From the NCBI RefSeq assembly GCF_035762065.1, contig NZ_DASTPW010000021.1:1-64000 (forward strand): a stretch of 64,000 nucleotides of DNA. The letters are read 5' to 3'. Of this stretch, positions 7,532-16,231 are shown one piece after another. Position 1 is the first letter of the stretch. Each line of letters begins with the position of its first letter. The translations under genes were made by a program, and so were the position numbers. The DNA comes from Methylibium sp035762065 (GTDB lineage: Bacteria > Pseudomonadota > Gammaproteobacteria > Burkholderiales > Burkholderiaceae_C). The notes beneath the pieces are model-generated. The model searched no databases and was not told the DNA's origin. It saw only the letters and a program-made list of their open reading frames with translations.

Positions 7532-8725
7532 ATGGACCTTCGATTCACGCCTGAGGAACAGGCCTTCCGCGACGAGGTTCGGGGCTGGGTGGCGGCCAAC
7601 CTGCCCGCGGACATCTCCTTCAAGGTGAAGCACGCGCTGCGGCTCGACAAGAGCGACCACCAGCGCTGGGCGCGCATCCTCGGCAAGCAGGGCTGGCACG
7701 GCTGGGCCTGGCCCAAGGCCTTCGGCGGCCCCGGCTGGAACGCGGTGCAGCGCCACCTGTTCGAAGAGGAATGCGCGCTGGCCGGCGCGCCGCGCATCGT
7801 GCCCTTCGGGCCGGTGATGGTCGCGCCGGTCATCATGGCCTTCGGCTCGCCCGAGCAGCAACGGCGCTTCCTGCCCGGGATCATGAGCGGCGAGGTCTGG
7901 TGGAGCCAGGGCTACAGCGAGCCGGGCTCGGGCTCCGACCTCGCCTCGCTCAAGTGCAAGGCCGAGCGACGCGGCGACAAGTACATCGTCAATGGCCAGA
8001 AGACCTGGACCACGCTCGGCCAGCACGGCGACTGGATCTTCTGCCTCGTGCGCACCGACACCAGCGGCAAGCCGCAGACGGGCATCAGCTTCCTGCTGAT
8101 CGACATGAAAAGCCCGGGCGTCAGCGTGCGGCCGATCATCACGATGGACGGCGAGCACGAGGTCAACGAGGTCTGGTTCGACAACGTCGAGGTGCCGGCC
8201 GACCAGCTGGTCGGCGAGGAGAACAAGGGCTGGACCTACGCCAAGTACCTGCTCGCGCACGAGCGCACCAACATCGCCGACGTGAACCGCGCGAAGCGCG
8301 AGCTGGAGCGGCTCAAGCGCGTCGCGCAAGCCGAGGGCCTGATGGGAAACGGCAGCGACGACCTGCGCTGGCGCGACCGCATCGCGCAGGTCGAGGTCGA
8401 TGTGGTGGCGCTCGAGATGATGGTGCTGCGCGTGCTCAGCGCGGAGAAGTCGGGCAAGCAGAGCCTCGACGTCGCCGGCCTGCTGAAGATCCGCGGCTCC
8501 GAACTGCAGCAGCAGTACACCGAGCTCATGATGCTGATCGGCGGGCCGCTGGTGCGTGCCTTCGTCTTCGAGGCGATGGAAGCCGGCTGGCAAGGCGACC
8601 ACGTCGGGGCCGCGCACCTGGCGCCGCTCGCCTCGACCTACTTCAACACTCGCAAGACGACGATCTACGGCGGCTCGAACGAAGTGCAGAAGAACATCGT
8701 CGCGCAAACCGTCCTGGGAAGCTGA
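7532..8725 (+). CDS. Acyl-CoA dehydrogenase, large subunit of a paired enzyme (PimC-like)
   Basis: 397 residues with the three-part acyl-CoA dehydrogenase fold: an N-terminal helical domain (MDLRFTPEEQAFRDEVRGWV), the FAD-contacting middle domain (QGYSEPGSGSDLASL, then NGQKTWTT), and a C-terminal helical domain ending in TIYGGSNEVQKNIVAQTVLG. It is a cytoplasmic FAD enzyme that introduces a 2,3-double bond in acyl-CoA thioesters. The next gene, 2 bp away, encodes a second, shorter member; this pair resembles the pimeloyl-CoA dehydrogenase large/small subunits of dicarboxylate degradation and other heteromeric ACADs. The ATG at 7532 has GGAGA 7 nt upstream and replaces an over-long open frame beginning at 7496. 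The substrate cannot be read from sequence. Confidence 0.9.
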   Translation: MDLRFTPEEQAFRDEVRGWVAANLPADISFKVKHALRLDKSDHQRWARILGKQGWHGWAWPKAFGGPGWNAVQRHLFEEECALAGAPRIVPFGPVMVAPVIMAFGSPEQQRRFLPGIMSGEVWWSQGYSEPGSGSDLASLKCKAERRGDKYIVNGQKTWTTLGQHGDWIFCLVRTDTSGKPQTGISFLLIDMKSPGVSVRPIITMDGEHEVNEVWFDNVEVPADQLVGEENKGWTYAKYLLAHERTNIADVNRAKRELERLKRVAQAEGLMGNGSDDLRWRDRIAQVEVDVVALEMMVLRVLSAEKSGKQSLDVAGLLKIRGSELQQQYTELMMLIGGPLVRAFVFEAMEAGWQGDHVGAAHLAPLASTYFNTRKTTIYGGSNEVQKNIVAQTVLGS

Positions 8726-8727
8726 GC

Positions 8728-9873
8728 ATGGACTTCGACTTCACCGACGACCAGAACTCGCTGCGCGACGCCGTCGCGCGCTGGGTCGACAAGGGCTTCG
8801 GCTTCGAGCGGCGGCATGCGCTGGCCAAGGCCGGCGGCAAGACGCGCGAGGTCTATGGCGAACTGGCCCAGCTGGGCCTCGCCGCGCTCGCGCTGCCCGA
8901 GGCCGACGGCGGCATGGGCTTCGGCGCCGTCGAGGCGATGGTGGTGATGGAGGAACTCGGCCGCGGGCTCGTCAATGCGCCCTTTGCCGAGGCGGCGCTG
9001 GTGACGCCGGCGCTGCTCGCGAAGGCGCCTCAAAGGCTGCGCGAAGCCTGGTGCGCCCGCATCGCCGACGGCTCCGCGCTGGTCGTCCCGGCGCTCCAGG
9101 AGCGCGCGGCCCGCTACCGGCTCGCGCACGTGACCACGCGTGCGGTCGAAGCCGGCGGCACGTGGCGACTCAGCGGCGCCAAGCAGCTCGTGCCGGCCGG
9201 CGACGAAGCCGATGCCTTCATCGTCCCCGCGCGCACCCACGCGGCCGGCACCGGCGACGACGACGATCCGACCGGCATCGCGCTCTTCCTCGTCGAGCGC
9301 GGCGCCGAAGCTTCGGCCCTGCGCGCCTACCCGACGCAGGACGGCGCCCGTGCCGCCGACCTGACGCTCGCCTCGACGCCCGCGGCGCTGATCGCGCGCG
9401 ACGCCCACGACACGATCGAGCACGCCGCCGACGTCGGCCTCGCCGCCGCCTGCGCCGAAGCCGTCGGCGCGATGGACAAGCTGCTCGCCATCACCGTCGA
9501 GTACATGAACACGCGCAAGCAGTTCGGCGTGACGATCGCGAGCTTCCAGGCGCTGCGCCATCGCATCGCCGACGTGAAGATGCAGCTCGAACTCGCGCGC
9601 TCGATGAGCTACTTCGCGACGCTCAAGCTCGGCGAGGCGCGCGCCACCCGCCGGCGCGCGCTCTCGCAGGCCAAGCTGCAGCTCGGCCAGAGCATGCGTT
9701 TCGTGAGCCAGCAGTGCATCCAGCTGCACGGCGGGATCGGCGTGACCGACGAGTACGTCGCGAGCCACTACTTCAAGCGTTTGGCGATGCTCGAGCTGGC
9801 CTGGGGCGACAGCGTGCACCACCTCGGCGAGGTCAGCGCGCGGATGCAGGACACGGCGGGCGTGTTCGCCTGA
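8728..9873 (+). CDS. Acyl-CoA dehydrogenase, small subunit of a paired enzyme (PimD-like)
   Basis: 381 residues. It starts MDFDFTDDQNSLRDAVARWV, typical of the small subunit annotated as pimeloyl-CoA dehydrogenase small subunit. The C-terminal domain contains YMNTRKQFGVTIASFQALRHRIAD and CIQLHGGIGVTDEY, standard ACAD signatures. The middle domain is less conserved than in the upstream partner, fitting a subunit that contributes less to FAD binding. The 2-bp gap after the large subunit implies translation from one mRNA and probably assembly into one heteromeric enzyme (inference). A hairpin follows its stop codon. The gene is convergent with the frameshifted F-box-like paralogue. Confidence 0.9.
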   Translation: MDFDFTDDQNSLRDAVARWVDKGFGFERRHALAKAGGKTREVYGELAQLGLAALALPEADGGMGFGAVEAMVVMEELGRGLVNAPFAEAALVTPALLAKAPQRLREAWCARIADGSALVVPALQERAARYRLAHVTTRAVEAGGTWRLSGAKQLVPAGDEADAFIVPARTHAAGTGDDDDPTGIALFLVERGAEASALRAYPTQDGARAADLTLASTPAALIARDAHDTIEHAADVGLAAACAEAVGAMDKLLAITVEYMNTRKQFGVTIASFQALRHRIADVKMQLELARSMSYFATLKLGEARATRRRALSQAKLQLGQSMRFVSQQCIQLHGGIGVTDEYVASHYFKRLAMLELAWGDSVHHLGEVSARMQDTAGVFA

Positions 9874-9874
9874 C

Positions 9875-9895
9875 GCCGCGTCCCCGAGACGCGGC
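9875..9895. terminator. Hairpin terminator between convergent genes
   Basis: An 8-bp perfect stem GCCGCGTC/GACGCGGC with a 5-nt loop (CCCGA), immediately after the stop of the second acyl-CoA dehydrogenase and followed by CGTTC. The T tract is poor, but its position just after the stop supports termination. Confidence 0.5.
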
Positions 9896-9928
9896 CGTTC
9901 ACTCGGGCGCGTCCGACCCAGTCGAACG

Positions 9929-12302
9929 TCAGTGCCAGCCGTCCTCGTCGTCGGACGCGCCGGCTCGGTGGGCGTCCAGGAGTTGCTGCAGTGGCATGCG
10001 GTACTCCGGCCCGAGGGTACCGATCGACTGCTCGATGGCCACACTCGCGAGCTGCTCATCGTCCGGGTCCATGCCTGCAAGATCGCCGATGAGGCGCTCG
10101 AGCACGTCGGCGTGGGCTCGCGGGGGCAGGCCGGGCAGCGCTGCCAGGATCGCCCGGAAGCGAGCCGCTTGTCCCTGTACTTCCCAACCTTCGTCCGGAT
10201 CGGTGATTTCGCGAGCGAGCACATTCAACGCGACCGCGCGTTGCGGCGCCGCGAGTGGGGCGATCGCTTGGTACAGCGCCGCGAAACGCAAATCGTCGGG
10301 GTCGCCTCCTTGCGCAGGCCGTACGTTGCGGATCAGCTGGCCCAGCAGCGGAGCCGCGATGGACGGCGGCTGCAGGGCGACGGCTGCGGCGAGCTGCCGG
10401 CTCAGCTCGGCTGCCGCGTCCAAGTTCAGTCTCGGCAGGTTCGCCACGAGGTTCGCCAGCGGCAGCGGCTGGTATGCCAGAGGCTGGGCCGCGGTGACCA
10501 CCATCAGCAGCTGTGCCACCCCCTCTCGTTCGGGTTGGGGCAGCACTGCGAGGTCGTTCGCCATGGTGCCGAGCGGGTGCTGACGCTGCTCGGCGGGCAG
10601 GTCGGCGAGTTGCCGCAAGAATTGATCGCGAGCGCTGGGGCGTTCCTCGGGCGGCAGCGAGCCGATCGAAAACGCGAGCGCGGACAGCGGGTTCCCGCGC
10701 AGCGCCCCCGGCAGGGACTGGACCCAGTCCATCCCCTCGGCAAAGAAGCTGATGCGGTGCTCGGTCAGCAGGTCCGGCCGCAGCAACAGCGGCAGCACCG
10801 AGGCCTGCTGCGCGTCCGACAGCGGCTGCATCAGCCGATGCGCATCGCGCAGCAGCCCGCGCTGGGCATGCGGCGACAGGACTGGAAGGCGCTCGATCAG
10901 TTCGGCCAGCGGTAGCGGCTGCCCTGCTTGCAGCTCCGGTTGGGACTGCGCGGCCAGCGTCGCCGTGATGGCGCCGGCGAGGTGGCCGTGCATGGCTCTT
11001 GCTCGCACCGTGGGATCGAGCCAGTCGATCTGCAAGATCAACGCATTGAGCAACGGGGCCTGCATCGGCGTCGGAAGCTGCGTGACCGCATCCTGTATCG
11101 CAGCCATTTCCAAGTAGCGCTCGTGCAGCGGCAACGCGGGCAACGCTTCAGCCAGTAAGCCGTACAACGCAGCCCGCTCGGGGGTGGGCGTGGCAGGGAG
11201 TGCGGCAACCTGCGACACAGCGCTCGACGACGGGGCGAGTGCGGCTTCGCCCGGCCGAGCAATCTCCCGGCGAATCGCGCGCATCGCTTCGCGAAGCTCC
11301 GAGCCGCCGCGCACCGCCTCCTTCCTCGGAGGGCGGCAGTGCGCCCATGTGGCGCAGCAGCACCTCGAGCAGCAAGCCACGGTCGTTGTGCGCAAGTGTC
11401 GCGATCGCGGCGACGAACGCCCGGAATGTCGCTGCGGTGGGCTGCGCGTCCGGCTGGGTGGCCGACGCAAGCAGCGCGTTCAGCGGCGCCGCGCGTCGCA
11501 TCTGCGGCAGCTGCGCAATCGCGGCCAAGCCGGCTTCGATTCCGGCCTGCCGCTGCTGCATCGGCCACTCGCCGACGCGCCCGAACAGCGCCGTCAGATG
11601 CGACTGGCGGAACTCGGGGTCCGCTTGGCTTGCGATGCGCGGCAGCAGCGCCTGAGCGGTCGCCGCAAGCGCAGCGGCGGGCAGCGATCCCGCCGCTGCA
11701 ACGAGCTCATGCAGCACCGATGACTGCTGCGCCGGCGGGATCGACGACGCCGCCTCCAGGCTTGCCGTAAAGGCGCGCGGCCGGTCGGCCTCCGGCAGCG
11801 CGGGAATGCGGCCGATCAATCCGGACAGAGTCTGCAAGCGATGCCGGCCCTCCGTCGCGAGCACGGTGTTGGCGGCCATCCCTGATGTCGCATTGCTTCC
11901 CAACAAGGCCTCGAAGGCCGCCGCGGTGTCGATCTGTCCGACAGCGCGCATGAGCCGGCCGGCCTGCAGATCCGGCCCAAGCCACAGCGCATGCGACTTG
12001 CCGGTCCGCGCCAGTTGCGCCAGGTCAGGCCCCTGCAGTGCGGCGGCGACCCGCTCGTAGGCGTCGAAGGGCAATGCGTGTAGCGCGTCGGGCGGGAGAG
12101 TCGCGGCGCGCGGGGGTGATGCCCTGCTGTCCGCCTGAGCGGTGGAAGATCCTGCGCGCGGCGATGGCAGGTCATCAGTCCGTTGGCGCTTGCGCGACTC
12201 GGGCGATGCGGGTCGGCGCGCCGACGGACTCGAAGGCGAGGAAGGCGGCGACGATGGCGAACGCGGTGGCGAACCCGACCCAGAGCCGATGGAGCGTTTC
12301 AT
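9929..12302 (-). pseudogene. Frameshifted paralogue of the F-box-like / LP-repeat protein
   Basis: Reading starts at the ATG at 12302 (MKRSIGSGSGSPPRSP) and matches the 4454-6553 protein throughout: a Ser/Pro/Arg-rich N-terminus, an F-box-like segment (DALHALPFDAYERV, LAQLARTGKS, residues 72-103), LQAGRLM and GLIGRIPALPEADRPRAF, then LP-type helical repeats. The first frame runs 12302-11148 (384 residues) but leaves homology at about 11335-11315, near a purine-rich GAGGAAGGAGGC; homology resumes in the +1 frame and continues to 9929 (ending ASDDEDGWH). Total length is 3n+1, consistent with a 1-nt insertion, which if removed gives about 790 residues. The N-terminus adds a basic RKRQR (37-41) absent from the other copy. 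Possible explanations are a disabled gene, a sequencing error, or a truncated product. The last 50 residues differ from the other paralogue and are acidic. Confidence 0.75.
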
Positions 12303-12328
12303 AGGCGACGCCTGAACGATGGCCACGC

Positions 12329-12390
12329 AGTCTCCCCAGGCCGCGCGGCAGCCGTCGGCGGTCGCACGAAGCCAGCATCGGCTTTGCGAA
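12329..12390 (-). promoter_or_regulatory. PIP box-like promoter of the second F-box-like gene
   Basis: On the reverse strand, 12390-12366 reads TTCGC-N15-TTCGT, which fits the relaxed TTCGB-N15-TTCGB PIP consensus. After 31 nt comes GAGACT (12334-12329), matching the -10 YANNNT at the A and T but not at the first base. The box ends 63 bp upstream of the ATG at 12302, almost the same distance as in the intact paralogue (61 bp). Confidence 0.65.
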
Positions 12391-12420
12391 CATCGTGCAC
12401 TCCACCAAGCGAGGTCCGAC

Positions 12421-13155
12421 GTGCGCTGGTCCCACCTGCTCTTCACCCAAGGTTTCGGCACGCGTCGCGAGTGCGAGGCGCTGGTCGCCGGCGGCCGCGT
12501 GGCCCATGGCGGCGCGGCGATCGACGATCCCGAGGCCGAGGCCGACGTTGCAGAGGGCTTCGCGTTCGAGGTTGACGGCCGCGCGTGGCCGTGGCACGAG
12601 CGAGCGCTGATCCTGCTGCACAAGCCGGCCGGCTACGAGTGCTCGCAGAGGCCCGGTGCCCATCCGAGCGTGATGACGCTGTTGCCGGCACCGCTGCGCC
12701 AGCGCGGCAAGGGTGGCGTGCAGGCGGTCGGCCGGCTCGATGCGGACACCACCGGCGCGCTGCTGCTCACCGACGACGGGCCGCTGCTGCATCGCCTCAC
12801 CTCGCCGAAGCACCACGTGCCGAAGGTCTACGAGGTGACTGCGAAGCACGCGGTCGACGATGCGCAGATCGCGCGGTTGCTCGAAGGCGTGGTGCTGCGT
12901 GACGAGGCGCGCGAAGCGCGCGGCGACCCGGCGCCGGTGCGTGCGCTCGCCGCCGAACGCACCGGCGCGACGACGCTGCGGCTCACGCTCGGCGAAGGCA
13001 AGTACCACCAGGTCAAGCGCATGCTGGCCGCCGTGGGCAACCGCTGCGAGGCGCTGCATCGATCGGCGATCGGCTCGCTGACCTTGCCCGACGAGCTCGC
13101 GCCGGGCCAGTGGTGCTGGCTGGGCAGCGAAGACCGCCGCCGTCTGCTGGCTTAG
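12421..13155 (+). CDS. rsuA: RsuA-family 16S rRNA pseudouridine synthase
   Basis: 244 residues from a GTG start. An S4-like RNA-binding N-terminus (HLLFTQGFGTRRECEALVAGGRVAHGG) is followed by the catalytic domain with LLHKPAGYECSQ, and GRLDADTTGALLLTDDG, where the Asp after GRL is the catalytic residue. EGKYHQVKRMLAAVGN is the conserved C-terminal motif of the RsuA/RluB/E/F group. RsuA isomerises U516 of 16S rRNA during 30S assembly; assignment to RsuA rather than RluE or RluF rests on overall resemblance. The open frame extends to 12319, but that region is the divergent promoter of the F-box-like paralogue; GTG at 12421 (VRWSHLL) gives the normal N-terminus. Confidence 0.8.
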   Translation: MRWSHLLFTQGFGTRRECEALVAGGRVAHGGAAIDDPEAEADVAEGFAFEVDGRAWPWHERALILLHKPAGYECSQRPGAHPSVMTLLPAPLRQRGKGGVQAVGRLDADTTGALLLTDDGPLLHRLTSPKHHVPKVYEVTAKHAVDDAQIARLLEGVVLRDEAREARGDPAPVRALAAERTGATTLRLTLGEGKYHQVKRMLAAVGNRCEALHRSAIGSLTLPDELAPGQWCWLGSEDRRRLLA

Positions 13156-13219
13156 CGCTGCGCCGCGGCCCGCTGCGGCGCGGCTCGTCACACTTGCCGT
13201 CCGCCCGCTGGAGCACTTC

Positions 13220-13810
13220 ATGCCTTCGAACTTCCGCCCCGTCGCGCTCCATCACGCGAGCCGGCTCGTCAACCACGGCCCGACGGTGCTCGTGACCAGC
13301 GCGCACGGCGGCCGCCGCAACGTGATGGCGGCGGCGTGGTCGATGCCGGTCGAGTTCACGCCGCCGCGCATCGCGGTCGTGATCGACAAGAAGACGTGGA
13401 CGCGCGAGCTCGTCGTGGCCGCCGGGGGCTTCGGCCTCTGCCTGCCAGGCACCGGGCTGGTCGACGTGACGCATGCGGTGGGCCAGTCGAGCGGCCGGGA
13501 GCACGACAAGTTCTCCGCCTTCGGCATCGCCGCCGCGGCCGGCCCGGTGCTCGGCATGCCGATCGTCGAAAGCGGCTGCGCGGCCTGGCTCGAATGCCGG
13601 CTGATCCGCGAGCCGCACACCGAGGACGCCTACGACACCTGTTTCGGCGAGGTCGTCGCTGCCGCGGCCGACCCGCGCGTGTTCGCCGACGGCCACTGGA
13701 GCTTTCGCGACGACAACGCCGAGCTGCAGACCATCCACCACCTCGGCGGTGGCCAGTTCGTGCGGCCCGGCGGCGTGCTGCACGCGGTGCCGCCGCAAGC
13801 GGGCGGCTGA
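13220..13810 (+). CDS. Flavin reductase-like FMN-binding protein
   Basis: 196 residues of the flavoredoxin / flavin reductase-like (DIM6/NTAB) family. The opening LVNHGPTVLVTSAHGGRRNVMAAAW and SMPVEFTPPRIAVVID are the FMN-binding strand-loop elements, and GREHDKFSAFGI followed by LECRLIRE are conserved in the family. These cytoplasmic proteins bind FMN and reduce flavin or act as electron carriers for a partner oxygenase; the partner is not identifiable here. The gene follows rsuA by 64 bp on the same strand and is convergent with the efflux pump gene 20 bp away. Confidence 0.75.
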   Translation: MPSNFRPVALHHASRLVNHGPTVLVTSAHGGRRNVMAAAWSMPVEFTPPRIAVVIDKKTWTRELVVAAGGFGLCLPGTGLVDVTHAVGQSSGREHDKFSAFGIAAAAGPVLGMPIVESGCAAWLECRLIREPHTEDAYDTCFGEVVAAAADPRVFADGHWSFRDDNAELQTIHHLGGGQFVRPGGVLHAVPPQAGG

Positions 13811-13830
13811 GGCGGCAGCGCGCTCGGGCC

Positions 13831-15399
13831 TCAGGCCCCCGCCTCGCTGCCGTGCGGCGCGCTTGTTCCGGAGCGCAGCGTGAGCTTCGCCATCACCGCC
13901 GTCGCCGCGAGCAGCGTGGCGCCGATCCACAGCGTGACACGCTGGCCCTGCACGAAAGCGTCGTGCGCCGCGCCGAGCAGCGCGCTGCCGCCCGGTTGCT
14001 GCGCGAGGCTCGCCGCGCCGGCGAGCGTGGCGCGGGCGGCGTCGAGCGCCGCGCCGGCCGGCACCGCCCCCGCGTCGGCGTCGGCCATCGCCACGCGGTA
14101 GATCGCGGTGCCGAGGCTGCCGAAGATCGCGATGCCGAGGGCGCCGCCGAATTCGGCGCAGGTTTCGCTCATGGCCGAAGCCGCGCCCGCGCGTTCGGGT
14201 TCGACGCTGCCGACGATCAGCTCGGTGGCCAGCGTGAACACCGGCGCCATGCCGATCGCCTGCAGCAGCAGGCCGCCGACCACGAGCGCCGGGCCGCTGG
14301 CCGGGCCGGCCGCCGCGAGCACGAGCAACGACACCGCGCTGATCGCAAGCCCGCCGACGATCAGCACGCGGACCGAGACGCGCCCGACCAGCCGCGGCGT
14401 CACCGTCGAGCCGACGACGAAGCCCAGCGCCGAAGGCACCATCCACCAGCCGGCCTGCAGCGCGTTCAGCCCGAGCACCAGCTGCAGGTACTGCGCGATG
14501 AACACGAACACGCCGAACATCACCAGCCCGCCGGTCATGTAGATCACCAGCGCCGGCGTGAAGCCATGCGCACGGAACAGGCCCAGGTCGATCAGCGGTT
14601 CGGCGAGCCGGCGCTGGCGGTGCACGAAGGCGACGCCGACCGCCAGGCCGGCGAGCATCGCGGCCCAGGGCAGCAGCGCGGCCGGCGAATCGAGCACGAA
14701 GCCCTGCTCGGCGAGGCGCTTGAGGCCGTAGATCGTCGGCAGCACCGCGGCGATCGACATCGCGGCGCTGGGCAGATCGATGCGGCGCGCCTGCGGGTCG
14801 CGGAACTCGGGCAGGAGCGACGGACCGAGCGCGAGCAACAGCAGCATCACCGGCACGTTGATCAGGAAGGCCGCGCGCCAGGAGAAGAATTCGATCAGCG
14901 CGCCGCCGACCACCGGCCCGATCGCCGCGCCGAGCGAGAACGACGAGATCCAGATGCCGATCGCGGTGGTGCGCTGGCGCGGGTCGTGGAACATGCTGCG
15001 GATCAGCGACAGCGTCGAAGGCGCGAGCGTCGCGCCGGCCACGCCGAGCAGTGCACGCGTCGCGATCAGCATGCCGGCGCTGTTCGACGCGGCGGCCAGC
15101 ACCGAGGCCACGCCGAAGGCCGCCGCGCCGATCAAGAGCAGGCGGCGCCGGCCGATGCGGTCGCCCAGCGTGCCCATCGTCACCAGCATGCCGGCGACCA
15201 TGAAGCCGTAGATGTCGATGATCCACAGCAGCTGCGAGGGCGTGGGCTGCAGCTCGCGCGCAAGCGCCGGCACCGCGAGGTTCAGCACCGTCAGGTCCAT
15301 CGAATACAGCAGGCAGGGCAGCGCGATGACGGCCAGGCCGATCCATTCGCGACGGCCTGCGCGCAGCGGCGGGTTCAGGGCGGCAGTGGTGGAGCTCAT
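13831..15399 (-). CDS. MFS drug efflux transporter, DHA2 family (SmvA/QacA-like)
   Basis: 522 residues with about 14 predicted membrane segments in the inner membrane. The DHA2 motifs are clear: SMDLTVLNLAVPAL with acidic residue D in TM1, GDRIGRRRLLLIG (motif A) at the TM2-TM3 loop, and ALLGVAGATLAPS and GPVVGGALIEFFSWRAAFLINVP (antiporter motif C region). Such pumps export cationic drugs and biocides using the proton gradient; the closest resemblance is to SmvA-type methyl viologen pumps. The start at 15399 (MSSTTAALNPPL) was chosen over the frame opening at 15552, because the intervening residues are Arg-rich non-coding-like sequence containing a palindrome. No TetR-type regulator is adjacent, but a 20-bp palindrome lies 48 bp before the start. 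Confidence 0.88.
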   Translation of the reverse strand: MSSTTAALNPPLRAGRREWIGLAVIALPCLLYSMDLTVLNLAVPALARELQPTPSQLLWIIDIYGFMVAGMLVTMGTLGDRIGRRRLLLIGAAAFGVASVLAAASNSAGMLIATRALLGVAGATLAPSTLSLIRSMFHDPRQRTTAIGIWISSFSLGAAIGPVVGGALIEFFSWRAAFLINVPVMLLLLALGPSLLPEFRDPQARRIDLPSAAMSIAAVLPTIYGLKRLAEQGFVLDSPAALLPWAAMLAGLAVGVAFVHRQRRLAEPLIDLGLFRAHGFTPALVIYMTGGLVMFGVFVFIAQYLQLVLGLNALQAGWWMVPSALGFVVGSTVTPRLVGRVSVRVLIVGGLAISAVSLLVLAAAGPASGPALVVGGLLLQAIGMAPVFTLATELIVGSVEPERAGAASAMSETCAEFGGALGIAIFGSLGTAIYRVAMADADAGAVPAGAALDAARATLAGAASLAQQPGGSALLGAAHDAFVQGQRVTLWIGATLLAATAVMAKLTLRSGTSAPHGSEAGA

Positions 15400-15446
15400 G
15401 AAGCGGTGTCCACGAAGGTGCGATACCGGCACGACGCGCCGGCGGT

Positions 15447-15466
15447 GCGCCGATCGACATCGGCGC
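15447..15466. promoter_or_regulatory. 20-bp palindrome upstream of the efflux pump, possible operator
   Basis: GCGCCGAT, loop CGAC, ATCGGCGC: an 8-bp perfect inverted repeat, 48 bp upstream of the transporter start. On the forward strand five Ts follow 6 bp later (15473-15477), so it could also act as a terminator for rightward transcription, but no forward gene ends here. Position in the pump's leader favours an operator. Confidence 0.4.
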
Positions 15467-15592
15467 GGCGTCTTTTTGTTGCGGCGCGGCCCGGTCGAGC
15501 TGAAGGTTGCCGGCGCGGCGACGCGGCAGCCCAGCTTTCGGGAGCCGGGCACCCGCGCCGCGGAGGCCGCCGCAGTGTCGGCGAAACGCCGC

Positions 15593-16222
15593 TCAGGCCT
15601 CGATCAAGCCCCACCTCAACGCGACGAGCGTGATCTCGCTCTGGTTGCTCGCGCCGAGCTTCTGCTTGATGTGGTAGAGGTGCGTGCCGACGGTGCTGGG
15701 CGAAAGCTTCAGCGTCTCGGCGATCTGCGCGACGCTCGCGCCTCTGGCGAGGTGCAGGAAGACCGAGAACTCGCGTTCGCTCAGGGTCTCGGCTGGGCTG
15801 GCCTCGCCGTCGAGCTGCGCGACCGCGAGCCGCTGCGCCGTCTGCGCATCGACATAGCGCTCGCCGCGCGCGACCGCGCTCACCGCCGCGATCAGCGCCT
15901 CGGGCGCGGCTCGCTTGGCCAGGTAGCCGAGCGCGCCGGCGCGCAGCACGCGCTGCGGATGCGCGGTGTCCTCGTGTGCCGAAAGCACCAGGATGCGCAG
16001 CTTGGCGTCCTGCGCGAGCAGCCGCCGCACCGCTTCCAGACCGCCCATGCCGGGCATCGAGAGGTCCATCACGACGACATCGGGCTTGGCCTTCGGCACC
16101 TGCTGGCAGGCTTCCTCGCCGGTATCGGCCTCGGCGACGACCTCGACGCCGGCATTCGCGAGCAGCATCCTGAAACCCATGCGCACAACGGCATGGTCGT
16201 CGACGAGCATCACGCGGGTCAT
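15593..16222 (-). CDS. NarL/FixJ-family response regulator (MoxX/UhpA-like)
   Basis: 209 residues. The receiver domain (1-120) has the acidic pair D8/D9, the phosphoacceptor Asp at 53 in VVVMDLSMPGMGG, and a conserved Ser/Lys pair in VLSAHE and YLAKR. The LuxR-type helix-turn-helix spans about 145-195 (LSEREFSVFLHLARG, VAQIAETLKLSPSTVGTHL). It should be phosphorylated by the kinase encoded just upstream on the same strand and then bind DNA as a dimer. A strong GGAGGTGAC ribosome site lies immediately before the ATG, directly after the stop of an 18-codon mini-ORF derived from this gene's own beginning. Together with the kinase and divergent pqqA, regulation of PQQ-linked oxidation is the likely role (inference). 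Confidence 0.88.
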   Translation of the reverse strand: MTRVMLVDDHAVVRMGFRMLLANAGVEVVAEADTGEEACQQVPKAKPDVVVMDLSMPGMGGLEAVRRLLAQDAKLRILVLSAHEDTAHPQRVLRAGALGYLAKRAAPEALIAAVSAVARGERYVDAQTAQRLAVAQLDGEASPAETLSEREFSVFLHLARGASVAQIAETLKLSPSTVGTHLYHIKQKLGASNQSEITLVALRWGLIEA

Positions 16223-16231
16223 GTCACCTCC

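Noticed and set aside
11310..11340. Programmed +1 frameshift in the second F-box-like paralogue
   Set aside because: An AGGAGG-like sequence is present, but there is no slippery codon next to a stop as in prfB, and the intact paralogue needs no recoding. A mutation or sequencing error is simpler.
13156..13219. Terminator after rsuA
   Set aside because: GCGCCGC/GCGGCGC arms exist but there is no T tract and imperfect pairing; such arms are common in this composition.
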